NCBI GenBank assembly: GCA_022559985.1
Contig: JAFJTR010000043.1
Coordinates: 124,001-188,000 of the forward strand
From: Parastagonospora avenae f. sp. tritici 18332-5
Lineage: Eukaryota; Ascomycota; Dothideomycetes; Pleosporales; Phaeosphaeriaceae
Direction of reading: 5' to 3'
DNA length: 64,000 bases
Position numbers and translations under genes: made by a program. The notes under the pieces were generated by a model. The model was not told where the DNA came from. It saw nothing but the letters and a program-made list of their open reading frames with translations, and searched no databases. Numbering within the stretch: position 1 is the stretch's first letter; the number at the start of each line of letters is the position of its first letter. Below, piece by piece: positions 54,301-64,000 of the stretch.

Positions 54301-55943
54301 GAAAGCGGCGATGTAGTGATGCTCGGGGTTGTCGTCGGAAGTCTTGAGGACACCTTCATTGAGACCGGCGTAGTCAACCGTCGTGTGGACTCTGACGGAC
54401 TTGCGAACCTCTGGGCCAGGTTAGAATTGTACCTACGTGTTGCGTCGGTAGACCTACTCGTTGTTTCACCAAACTTGGGTCTACACGGGTCGCAATAGAA
54501 CTTGTTGACGTCCCGCACCTCTCTCTCGCTGTTGAAGCCTGCGCATGCGTAGTGGTACCATTCCTTGCACCCATCGCAGCCAATCCACTGCTCACCGTCG
54601 CCAACTTTGATCTCCGACTCGGTTGACTTGCATGCGGCGCATATGAGATCTGGCTGCTCAACAGCTGTCTTCTTGGGAGGCTGGCGTAGGTCAGCCGCCG
54701 GAGCCGACTGGACCGGCTCGCCGCCTAAAGGGACGGACTGCGCGCGAAATGACAGCGATGGCGTGGTGTCGCTGGGGAGAACGGAAGTAGGGGTGGAGAA
54801 GGAGTGGCGGCGGTTGTGCGATTTTGGCAGATGCGACTGTCCATTGGTTTGTGATACTACGTTCGCCATGACGAGAGACTGATCAGCGGGGAGACTTTGA
54901 GGTGATTGCAGTTGATCCGGAACAGTAGAGGCGCTTGTAGACGGGGCGTTCCTTGGCTTTGGCGTCGGCCTTTTCCTCTTACCAGTCGAGGGAGTGTTGC
55001 GCGTTCCTCTTGACCTGCCCCTGGGCCCGCCCTGTTGCTTCTTTGGTTTCGGCTCTTCCACGGGCGCAACTTCCTGCATTGAAAGCTGCGCTACTGGATC
55101 CACAACAGCTTCTGCGGGGGGTGTCCGCGTTTGCGAAGTGGATGTGGCGTCGGGAGTGTTGGAGGGTAAGGGAGGCAGCTCTGTTGGCGGCTTAACGTCT
55201 AAAGGGCCGTGTTGATGCGGGGTTGGATCACTGATAGTTTGTGTGATGGCAGTGCGGGGGCTTAGAGAAGCGTGCATTTGCGGTGCTTGCTGGAGAGGCA
55301 GCTCGAGCGGCGATGGCTGCGAAATGCTCCAGCGCTTCGCTGTTGATGGCGGTGTTTGTGCCGTGTGGGCGGAGACGTTGGAGAAGAACAGCAGCAGTTC
55401 GGCATCGGAGAGCATCTTGTCGCCGCCGCCATTCATCTGTGGTGGTGCATTCACTCGGCTGTCCTGGTACATGCGCATGCCGCTGTCCACCATGTGCTCC
55501 ACGTTGTAGCCCGGAATGTGGCTGGTGGCTGGTCGCGATTGGGGCTGGCCATATGGCGGAGACGTGTGGTATTCGGAGCGCGCTCGCTTTGCCGGCCGCT
55601 CGTGGTTGGAGTATGTGTGCCCTGTCGCAAAGGCGTGTTTTGGCGCGCGTTCGCTGGTGGGTTGCAGGCCGGTCGAGGGCGCACCGCCAGCATGAGAAGC
55701 GCGGCGCGGCGGCTCAACATAAGCTGCGGACGGGCGCTGCGATGATACAGCAGCGTCTGCGAGGGCCCCAATGGGCGATCCCAGTGGTAGGGATTGCGGC
55801 GGGAGTGGTTGCGCGGGGCGCGCTGCAGAGGAATCCGACGGGCGCAGGACGGGCGACAGCGGCTCCCATGCGGGTGGCGGAGGTGTGACAGCGCGCACCG
55901 GAGCTTGCCGGTACTGCGCCTTGAAGGATGTGACCCTCCTCAT
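51312..55943 (-). CDS. JmjC/PHD protein, JHD1/Epe1-like
   Basis: Chromatin protein of 1511 predicted residues. Exons 55943-54458, 54410-52348 and 52298-51312 join in phase. Residues 1-430 are Pro/Ser-rich. A PHD finger lies at about 435-490 (CAACKS to WIGCDGCKEWYHYACAGF). The JmjC domain is at about 690-850: FHIDFGGSSVYYHIVKGRK provides the HxD iron ligands (about 733/735), and GWIHAVWTPEDSLVIGGNF the distal His (about 805). Two Cys clusters resembling Zn2Cys6 halves follow (CDACRKRRIRCKH and CADCRKSKRRCIHD). The second spans the last intron. The C-terminal 330 residues are low complexity. The intact HxD/H triad supports demethylase chemistry, in contrast to Epe1 with its altered ligands. Target residue (H3K36 by Jhd1 analogy) is inference. 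Confidence 0.88.
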
Positions 55944-56722
55944 TGTGCTGGAGCGCGGATGGGGGGTGTCTTGCTGGTGCGGAGGTGCGCTCGGATTAGC
56001 GTCTCAGACTGGCTGTAGCTACAGAGCAACAGCGCTATGCGAGTGTGCGAATGAGACGGGTGCGGGCATATCCTAGGGCGAGGCGGCGAGCGCGCTGAAG
56101 GCGATGAACGAGTGTCGGGGGGTGTTAGGCGCGGTGGGCGGAGAAGCGTGGTCGTCGCAGTAGTGGGACTGAAATGCGAAGGTCGCCAGCGCCGAGGATG
56201 CTCTGCGATAGACTCGACGGGGGCGCGCGAGCAGTGAGGGGAGTCAGCTGGTGTGCAGTATCGCGCTGGAGCGCAGTATGGGTGGAGATAGATGCTGCTG
56301 CAGAGAGGGAGGAGGCATTGGCCAGGACCATCAATGCAGGACGTTGGAGTTGTGTCCGGGGACCATCTAGTACCGCAGCAGGTCGGCTTGTGCTCGCGAA
56401 CTTCTAGGAAAGGTGACTGCGATGCGTACACGGCTGATTGTTGCAGTAGAAGTGCCTGCGGACTCCCTGAAATATCTCCGTCGCAATATTGAGCCCGTCT
56501 CACGCTTTCCCGGCCTTCCATCTCCTACATGAAGCCTCTCGCTGCCGCCGTTGCTGCTTCCACAACCTCCCCACGTGATCGTGCACGGGCCTTGCACCTT
56601 CCTGGTTCGTGCCTCGAGCCCCGACTGCATCACCAACTCCCATACTCTCACTCAGCCCGCCCATCTTCTTCTGATTGCGCAACCAGGAGCCCTTCCCTGT
56701 CGCCCATTCCAGTCGCCAAAGT
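55944..56722. promoter_or_regulatory. divergent promoter region, JmjC gene / SF3B6
   Basis: About 780 bp between divergent start codons. Short open frames on both strands look spurious. C/T-rich tracts lie close to the SF3B6 start. Confidence 0.4.
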
Positions 56723-57334
56723 ATGAGTCGCGGTGGGAAGAATATAGCACCTGAAGTCAACCGGTACGTTGCGCCTCTCCGCATTGCGTGCTCTTCTGCA
56801 AGGCTGCCCGCGGCCAACACACACGACCTCCGCTGACATGTCATTTTCGCACAGAGCTCTCTTCGTCAAGAACTTGAGGTTAGTATTCGTCCGCCATGCT
56901 GCCCGGAGATGCGCTAACCGCTTCGTAGCTTCAACGTCACGCCAGAGGAGCTCTTCGATCTCTTTGGCAAATTCGGCCCGGTCCGGTACGTCCACTCCAG
57001 CACGCTCGCCGTGGGAGTCGCCTCCCTATAGACGCATGGAACTAAATTTCGCAGCCAAATCCGACAGGGCATCGCCAACAACACCAAAGGCACAGCATTC
57101 GTTGTCTATGAAGACGTAATGGATGCCAAGTCGGCTTGCGACAAGCTAAACGGCTTCAACTTCCAGAACCGCTATCTCGTCGGTATGCTACCCGTAGTCT
57201 CTGGTTCCGCCTGCGCGCCGCTAATCCTCCCAGTATTATATCACCAGCCAGATAAGATGCTCAAGCAACAGAGCGATCTCGCCGAGCGCCAAGAGAACTT
57301 AGAAAAGCTGAAGAAGCAACATGGTATCGATTAG
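56723..57334 (+). CDS. SF3B6: splicing factor 3b subunit 6 (p14/SF3b14a)
   Basis: Small RRM protein of the U2 snRNP SF3b complex that sits near the branch-point adenosine. Five exons fit in phase: 56723-56763, 56855-56878, 56929-56985, 57055-57182 and 57234-57334. They give 116 residues: SRGGKNIAPEVNR, then ALFVKNL (RNP2), FNVTPEELFDLFGKFGPVRQ, then GTAFVVYEDVMDAKSACDKL (RNP1 region) and VLYHQPDKML. Human p14 is 125 residues, so the length fits. The second exon is only 24 nt. The reading frame stays open for another 88 codons after the TAG stop (see separate entry). Confidence 0.92.
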
Positions 57335-57601
57335 CATGAGGAGGGGACACAGGAACCGGTGAACACGCGCGAGCGGAACGATAATAAGAATCCTGTGGGC
57401 CCCAAGACCGATAGTGTAATGTCTACACGCTCTTCGAGCGGCGGCGACGGGCGCTCTTCGATCACGAGCAAGGGCTCTACTTCGACTGCGAACTCGAGCC
57501 TACCTTCGACGGATCTTGCGACCACGACCTGCCGCAACAGCGATTGGCGCAGCGTCAAGCGCTCCGTGAAGGGACTGTGGAAATCAGTGGTTGGCGTTTG
57601 A
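57335..57601 (+). other. open in-frame extension after the SF3B6 stop
   Basis: Directly after the TAG of SF3B6 the same frame continues without a stop to the TGA at 57599-57601. The hypothetical 88-residue tail is Ser/Thr/Gly-rich and ends with a basic amphipathic stretch (DWRSVKRSVKGLWKSVVGV). It may be ordinary 3' UTR that happens to be open, an extension reached by stop readthrough, or an exon of another transcript. Confidence 0.3.
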
Positions 57602-58502
57602 TGGGTTACAATGAATTTTCACGAGCAGCAGATTGCCGCAGGTCATTGCTTGGACACTGGACAGACGGAGACATAGGTCAACTGAGCTATGTACTTACTG
57701 CACACCTCACTTCCAGTTAGACATCAGCAGGCCGGAGTGCTACTAAGAGCGCCCGGCTACACAATTCAGGATTTCCCTTTGACGAAGTGCAGGCACTAAT
57801 CCAAATTTCCAGATCACATAGCTCTGGTCCTATGTGCCCACGAGTTCAAATGTTATTCACCACTGGTCACATGATTCCAATTCGTTTTGGGTTAGTATCA
57901 ACGTGTCGCTCTAATCTCGACGCGGTTGTTATGACACTTTTCTGTTGCGATCAATGTTCTCGACAACATACATCAGGCCGTGGGCCGGCCAAACCACACG
58001 CTACTCACCTACTGTAGATACTAGGGAAAACCTCTTGCGGTTGAGGACAAACAGAGGGTCTCTGCACCTAGCCGGCCAGATCAGACCGTGATTGGTCGCG
58101 CTAGAGAGTTGTAACATGCTCTCTGATGTCACCTCTCATCAGCCAAAAAGGAGCTGCTAAGTACGCGTATCCTTCATGAATGACACTTCGACATCGCGCT
58201 CGGCGTATTTATCTATGCAGGAACTTCGAGAGAGTATGTGCTTAACCAATCAGCGGCTCGGGACTCTCTGGAATACGAAACGAGGTTAGCCTGATCCTTA
58301 GCGCCATCTTGTAGCGCAATGGATGACCATCAGGAGCGAGTTAAGGCCGTCCTCAATACTACATAAAGCTTCACATATCGCATATTGCACAAAGGTGAGT
58401 ACGAAACACCGTTAGACTGATGCAAACTTCGCTCAATTTGGCTTCACATCCATCGACCTTGCCATTACCGTTCACTACGTCCGCGCTTACCCACCACTCA
58501 TT
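57602..58502. other. intergenic, no gene seen
   Basis: About 900 bp. Short open frames only, with no family resemblance. The last part is the promoter of the Zn2Cys6 gene. Confidence 0.5.
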
Positions 58503-60079
58503 ATGCCAGCCGTCATGTCGATGCCTCCGCAGACAGACAGGAAACGACGAGTACATGCAAAGTCACGCAAAGGATGCGGGAACTGTAAGCTGCGGCGCGT
58601 GAAGGTATGTACTTTGGCTATAATGGGGTCAAATCCCGCTCACTGTGACCAGTGCGACGAACTTCGTCCTCGTTGTAGGAAGTGTTTGCTGTATGGCGTC
58701 GAGTGCGACTACGATGGGGCAGAGGCCAACTTACAACTACCCGTACAAGGGTCATTCCAGGTTGAGTTCGGAACAGAGCAGGTTATCAACTTCAATGCAG
58801 ACGCGTTAAGGGACAGGAGTGTCCAATCATCCTCCTACAAGACTCTGCATGATGCCCAGATGAGTGGAGGGACTTTGATCAGTGGTCACAGAACCGATAC
58901 TCGCAATTGCTCGAACAGCACATTCCCAGAAACATTGTTTTGGCCGGCATCTTTTACGACCCCCTTTTCGCCACTTTCTGACAATGCTACCATGACGAGC
59001 ATGATTGATGACTCCATACAGTTCAGTTCCGCGGAAGCTGATATGCAACCACAGTATGGGGCTGCTCGTAGCGTACCAGTCCCTTCTTGGCACTTCTCCA
59101 ATGCACATCTCGAGATCCTCACAAGGTTCAGGGAAAGGACGGCATTGACTATTGGCGGCAAGACTGCGGACTCGGTATATCGGCACGTGCTCTGTCACCT
59201 CGCCATGACGGTTCGTCTGACTCGACTCTGACAGTGTTTATCGCACCACTGACATCATCGCAGCATGCGTTTCTGATACACATGCTTATCAGCTTGACAC
59301 TGATGCACGATGCTGACATAATAGGTTCAAGCAATCCCGCGGCCGCAAAGCGAACAAAGAAAACCTCCTTGGAGTACTGGGGCATTGCGACTAAGTTATT
59401 TAAGAACACCTTGTCTAAGCCCATCAAGCCCCACCAACGGGACGCTATCTGGGCAACTGGGTTCGTCGTGGGGGCAGCCTCAATGTGGTGTGTAAACTCG
59501 GACAAAGTCGAAGAAGTCTGGCCGCTCAAGCCGCGTGACTCAGTCGATCTCGGATGGCTGAAGCTCTGCGACGGCAAACGAGTGCTCTGGGAAATTGCGG
59601 ACCCAAAGCGTCCGGACAGCATATTCCACGATGCGCTGAAAGACCAGAATGCTTATACCATTGCTCTACCCGATTGGGTCAGAGAGCCTGAAGCCATAGC
59701 GAGGATACCGCCACACCTCCAACGGATATTTGGCGTCACATCCACTTCGACCATCGATGACAACGTCTACCTATTAACGCTCATGATTCTCTCGCGGCTG
59801 CAGAATCAACGCCTCACGCACGCGACGGCGCAGAGCTTCCTCCAGGTCATTGCATTCGTTACACCAGAGCTGGTCCGCCTGCTTGAATCCAAGGACCCCC
59901 GGGCTGTGTTCATCATCGGGTGGTGGTTCAAGATGATGGACGATGGGGATCTGTGGTGGATGGTCTCGAGGGCAAAGATTGAAGGTCATGCGATCCGAAT
60001 CTGGCTCGAGAAGGAAGAGAGCATGTTCGGTCTTGCGCAGGTGCTGGATGACTTGGTGCCCCAGCGTTTACAGCAATGA
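58503..60079 (+). CDS. Zn(II)2Cys6 transcription factor with fungal transcription-factor domain
   Basis: Predicted 491-residue regulator from exons 58503-58604, 58653-59210 and 59264-60079, all phase 0. The first intron is 48 nt and interrupts the zinc cluster exactly between the two halves: KGCGNCKLRRVK, then CDELRPRCRKCLLYGVECDY. All six Cys are present. The middle is poorly conserved. From about residue 205 the fungal TF domain (Upc2/sterol-uptake-like type) is recognisable by HLEILTRFRERTALTIGG, HLAMTHAFLIHMLISLTLMH and WKMM-type ends such as GWWFKMMDDGDLWWMVSRA. Target genes are unknown. The neighbouring O-demethylase pseudogene could be a former target, which is speculation. Confidence 0.88.
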
Positions 60080-60397
60080 GGCAGCAAGAGATATCTAAGA
60101 TTGGTACGATCGATCTGTTTTTGCGCACTACAGCGAATAGTCTGTCGTAGCGATAGCTAAGGCTGTCTATTTCCAAGGTCTGTTTAGGCATTTGTCATTG
60201 CGTAGTAAGCCTTTGAAGCTACACAGGCTGGTTCACGACTTGCTGGAAAGTCTCTGATGAGGTCGCAAGTTTGAGCAGAGCATGCCGGTGGTCTGGTCGC
60301 TAACCCCCGCACGCTAGCCTGCTACGTAGCTTCCAGCCTTAGTTTCCGTACGTTCCGCTCTCTTCTACACATCATTGCATCACACTATTTACTATCA
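60080..60397. other. intergenic, no gene seen
   Basis: About 320 bp between two plus-strand regulator genes. A C/T-rich stretch (gctctcttctacaca) just before 60380 fits the next gene's transcription start. Confidence 0.5.
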
Positions 60398-61613
60398 ATG
60401 AGTTCTGCGTCAACACCAACCGCTATTAGGAAGGGGATGTCCGTCTTCTCTTTCCAGGAACGGCCACAGGTAGTTTACACTTGTCGATTGTGCCCCAAAT
60501 CTTTCAAGAGAGCGGAACATCGAAATCGGCATGAGCAAAGCCGTATGACGGTGTTTCCCTTCCCGATTCGTAATATGTTAGCTGATAGCTTCTAGATTCT
60601 CAAGAAAAACCATTCGCATGTCGTGTTTGCTCTCGGCGATACGGTCGCAGGTAAGTTTTCGCTGATGAGTTTACATAATTATTTTCAGCTAACGAAGTTC
60701 ACTTAGCGACCTCGTTAGACGACATGAAAAGACTATTCACCGAGATGAAATGCTGTCCCCACTTTCCAACGCTCCAACTAATACAGTTCCGCTGTTGAAG
60801 CGACCAGGACTAGAGCCAGTGACTGCGGTTACGGATACCGTAGATGCCCAGGACGATTGTCTGCGTGACATGCTAATGTCGCCAATTCGACCCTCAAATG
60901 AGGACCATCTGTCCTCGTCGCATGCTACTGAGACAGCGATAACAGGAGGCTCCCTCGACTTGCACCTAGGTACATCCGAAAACTGCCTCGATTTTAGCAA
61001 CGACTTATCGTCAGACTTCTTTGATCCATTCCATGGTCAAATGTTCGGCCAGTTCGCTCTTCCTGCTCATGAAGGTTTGGTTGGGGTCTTGGACCAATCG
61101 GAGATGGTATGGATGGATCTTGATGACTTTTCTGATCCGCCAGAACTAGGGAGGGAAATACCACCCTACCTGGAGACCATGTTCCATACCCTGACTCGCC
61201 TTAACACATCAGACTACCCCCAGCCTAAATTACATCGGCCGACAAATCAGCAACTACTTGGCATCACCGAAGAGATCCGAGCTCATTGCTTTGCAGACTT
61301 GAAGTCTCATCTCACGACTGCGCAATTGGGAGACTTTCAACTGCCCGACACGACGGCACTTCAACGTTGTTTTGATAGTTATGTCCAAATGTTCCATATT
61401 CACTTCCCGTTCCTAGGCCTGTGCATCAGCAGTTCACGTGATAATGAGGATCGCTATGTACGGACATCAGCTTATTTATCTCGTCGTAAAGCTACTCAAA
61501 TCACTAAAATACGACGGGCCCTTGCTATTTTGCAAAATTATAAGTCCTTCAAGTGGGCTCTGCCTTCTCTTGCCATGGCTGAGCGATCTATCCACACCTC
61601 TGTTATGTCATAG
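60398..61613 (+). pseudogene. C2H2 transcription factor, truncated at the start of its fungal TF domain
   Basis: Exons 60398-60542, 60596-60650 and 60707-61613 join perfectly in phase across two introns to rebuild two C2H2 fingers (CRLCPKSFKRAEHRNRHEQSH and CRVCSRRYGRSDLVRRHEKTIH). A Ser/Asp-rich linker leads into the beginning of a fungal-specific TF domain (RCFDSYVQMFHIHFPFLGL). Shortly after that the similarity stops, and the frame ends in unrelated sequence (RKATQITKIRRALAILQN, then stop at 61611-61613). Total 368 residues; intact relatives with this layout are usually much longer. It may still encode a DNA-binding protein without its regulatory domain. I class it as a truncated gene. Confidence 0.6.
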
Positions 61614-61829
61614 CGCTTGGTCACTATCAAGTACATCCAATATTGCATAATTCCTGTCTTCTCGGTGTGTGATATGCCGACGTTCACCCCATCACAACCA
61701 TTTGCCGAGGAAGGATGAGCTCTGTCGAGAGCAATACATAAAATGTGTGCGATCTTATGGATCAATAACTGCCCGTGAGCTGTAGTTCCTGTGCATCCGA
61801 TGAGTTCATGAGCCAATTCAACCAATACG

Positions 61830-63325
61830 CTATTCCTTGATAGAGTAGCGTCGCTTGTCTTCTTTGTACGGCGTAGGCTGTACTGTCTGTTAAATTTCGT
61901 CAGTTATAGTCGTTATTATCGAATGTGGGATGATGAAGCTGCCTACCGCTCTAATAATCTTCTGAGGGGATCCCTTTGAGCCCCATGTCACCTCCACGGC
62001 AGTTCCACTGGCACCGTATTCTGTTTGGATGATGCCAAGGGAGATCATGTCTTTGAACCAATAGCTGTAACATCGGGACACGGCGCATCCGAGGGTCTTG
62101 CCTGCCACAGACACAGTGCTTCCCTCCAATGCCCCGAGTAGGCCACGAGGCATCTCCATGTACTTGTATGACTCCGATCGGAAGAGAGACGCGTAGATAT
62201 CGGCTACATCTTCCTTGTTCCACACAAGCGTCACGAGCTTCTTGGGAGGGGCGGCCTTGATCTTGGACAGAGCATCCCCTCCGATGAAGTTGTGCTCCAA
62301 ATCGACAAATCATCCCCAGCCGAGATCAAAGGGCGTGAAGTGATACGCAGCAACGTCTGTGCCACAGCTGCCATGGATTTTGGAGATGACCACATCAAAG
62401 TCAAACCCGATATCTCGCGCAAATTTACGAAAATTGGCGAGCTCCTTGTCCTCGACAGGTGCGTGAACAGCAGGCATGAAGTCAATTGACGGTGTTGCGA
62501 ATCCTGCTTCGACCTGAAATGCCGTGTTAGCGTGCCGTCCAGTTCAGTTGGAAGTGATTTTTATCAGCCTACATGATTGACACATTTTGCGCGAGCACCG
62601 AGCTGGCGGATGCTGTACTTTTGGCCAGCGTCGAAAATGGTGCCGTAAATCTTCTTCGCGTCTTTCATCGGACCCCAAAGCTCGAATCCCAGCTCGCCGG
62701 ATACACCTTGCAGCAAGCATAGGAACTTGCTGTTTTTGATTGAGAGTTCCTTCCAATGCATGAACTTGATGTCTCGTACTCCCCTGTCTGTAATCTCATC
62801 CAGGAGCTGGACACTCTTTGGCCCTTGGACTTGGAGCAGGAACCAATCATCAGTGACAAGTTCAACTGAGGCGTTGAATCTCTTCTCTCCAAATTTGAAC
62901 TGATGTACGAGCCAAACAGTTCCAGGACCACTCGTGAAAATGAAGTCGTTTTCTCCAAGCATCAACACCAGACCCTCGCCGACAACGCATCCATTTTCTT
63001 GGCAGAATATTCCGTGCTTGGCTTGACCTGGCGAAAAGTTCGGCCACTGGTTAGTTGAGATGCTTTCGAAAAAAGCCTGAGCTTCTGGCCCAGTTACACG
63101 GGCTTTTATGAGGGTCGACCAGTCGCCTATGTAGCAGTCAGTTTTCCATGAAATACTTTCGTCGATCCAGCCGGTGTATTCGTAGGCTTCGAAGGCCGGG
63201 CCAAAGCGGGATCATGTGTTGATCGTCAGGTCAATGGGAACTGCAGGTGAGAGATGCAAAATGTTGTCCTTCGCCCCGTTGTCCCACCATGCTTGTGTGA
63301 GATCTAAAGGGGTTCTTGATAAAAA
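61830..63325 (-). pseudogene. LigM-like tetrahydrofolate-dependent aryl O-demethylase (GcvT family), inactivated
   Basis: Reading on the minus strand gives a continuous LigM/GcvT-type protein over three blocks: 63325-62573, 62513-61947 and 61886-61830. The introns have GTAGGC donors. Landmarks are LDLTQAWWDNGAKDNILHLS, AYEYTGWIDESISWKTDCYI, GQAKHGIFCQENG, FTSGPGTVWLVHQF, LLQVQGPKSVQLLD, GARAKCVNHVEAGFATPSID and the end TPYKEDKRRYSIKE. Two in-frame TGA stops break it. One is at 63214-63212, where Trp is likely (INT, stop, SRFGPAF). The other is at 62312-62310, after TPFDLGWG. No good ATG is seen at the 5' end, near 63325. Intact relatives demethylate methoxylated aromatics such as vanillate or syringate, passing the methyl group to tetrahydrofolate. 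Both stops are explained by single C:G to T:A changes. Confidence 0.72.
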
Positions 63326-63420
63326 TTGATGATTGAAGTGATTGATTGTGTTGTTTCGTCCGATCTATGAACAGGTGGCTTTTTATCTCCCGCCCTTGTG
63401 CGACTAGCCGCGCGGTCCGT

Positions 63421-63469
63421 TCCATGCAGGTCCATTCCATGCAGTTCCATTCCATGCAGTTCCATTCCA
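63421..63469. repeat. 15-bp tandem repeat, about three copies
   Basis: The unit TCCATGCAGTTCCAT recurs with one variant base in the first copy, upstream of the O-demethylase pseudogene. Confidence 0.9.
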
Positions 63470-63708
63470 GCCGAGCCTGTGATGCGGCCAGCCTTGCTCA
63501 TATCTGACAGCTTGCTTGCTCTCTTGGTCCTGGACGTCATAGGTCATCCTGGCTCGGTTTCAAGGGTCGTGCGAAGACTGAGGAACAGTAGTTGGCTCAT
63601 TGACCCGCTTGATCGTCCATATTTATTCAAGTTTCATCATCTCTGGGCAGCAGGCTGTACGTTGTGGTGGGGTTGTGGAACAGATCGTCTCCATAGCATC
63701 ATGAGTGA

Positions 63709-63736
63709 CCCACATTGCCTAATTAAGCAATGTGGG
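63709..63736. repeat. 28-bp near-perfect palindrome
   Basis: CCCACATTGC and its reverse complement GCAATGTGGG are separated by CTAATTAA, itself nearly self-complementary. It could be a protein-binding dyad or the trace of a tiny inverted-repeat insertion. Confidence 0.85.
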
Positions 63737-64000
63737 ATAGCAGCTAGCAATAATCGCTTTATGCAGAGAGACCACGGCTCTTCGGTATAGTTCTGCCTAT
63801 ATCGCCGAACGCTAGTCAAGGATAAGAGCTGGGGTGAGCTTGTATCCAAATGTTGTTCGCAGAAGTAACAAGTTACGGAAAGTGCGTTTGTCCACCGCAC
63901 TTTCCCATCTGATCACATTTGCATCCCACATCACTAGGATGGCTTTGAATTTCCCCGCTAGAAACATGCGCTAGCAGCCCACGTGTCCACATTTTGGTAC

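Larger units (their letters stand above)
63326..64000. other. right flank, no gene seen
   Basis: Upstream region of the O-demethylase pseudogene plus further sequence. It includes the 15-bp repeat and the palindrome at 63709-63736. Frames on both strands lack family resemblance. Confidence 0.45.

Noticed and set aside
1..64000. tRNA genes, 5S rRNA genes and CRISPR arrays
   Set aside because: None seen on reading both strands by eye; no direct-repeat/spacer pattern other than the coding TPR array and the short repeats listed.

Overview
The window is nuclear DNA from a filamentous ascomycete, most likely a Dothideomycete. Genes are compact and interrupted by short introns of about 46-180 bp, with GTRNGT donors, CTRAC/CTAAC branch sites and YAG acceptors. 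The gene set is typical of such fungi: LTE1, ISC1, a HET-NB-ARC-TPR receptor, an EPE1/JHD1-like JmjC protein, a GPR1/FUN34/YaaH acetate transporter and Zn2Cys6 regulators. I assign the class by recognition of gene content only. For most genes I could rebuild exon junctions that keep frame and restore the expected family sequence; these are given as exon coordinates.

Layout. 0-8.4 kb: NAF1 (minus) diverges from ALG9 (plus), then a heme-dependent N-demethylase-like gene. 8.4-18.3 kb: LTE1 (long RasGEF) and a CorA-like Mg2+ transporter. 18.5-19.8 kb: a degenerate array of roughly 50-bp units. 20.9-24.5 kb: a BTB gene and a decayed two-RRM gene. 25.4-32.7 kb: acetate transporter, LSM12, 6-phosphogluconate dehydrogenase (12 coding exons) and an RBM42-like RRM protein. 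33.9-35.7 kb: a broken gene with the N-terminal domain of fungal STAND proteins. 35.9-38.8 kb: ISC1 and a WDR5/Swd3-like gene, divergent. 39.2-44.2 kb: a 4.9-kb segment bounded by inverted repeats of about 470 bp and TA dinucleotides, whose only gene is a HET-NB-ARC-TPR receptor. 44.2-57.3 kb: dienelactone hydrolase, AlkB-GRF, PEX7, a His-rich hypothetical gene, PRE2, a JmjC/PHD gene and SF3B6. 58.5-64 kb: a Zn2Cys6 regulator, a truncated C2H2 regulator and a LigM-like O-demethylase pseudogene.

Most genes are conserved housekeeping functions: snoRNP assembly, N-glycosylation, proteasome, splicing, pentose phosphate, peroxisome import and chromatin. They are often arranged as head-to-head pairs sharing short promoters (NAF1/ALG9, ISC1/WDR5, AlkB/PEX7, JmjC/SF3B6). 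Accessory signals concentrate at 18-24 kb, 33-44 kb and 60-64 kb. The most interesting object is the receptor gene enclosed by transposon-like inverted repeats, with near-identical TPR repeats that differ at a few fixed positions. A second, broken STAND-type gene lies about 4 kb away.
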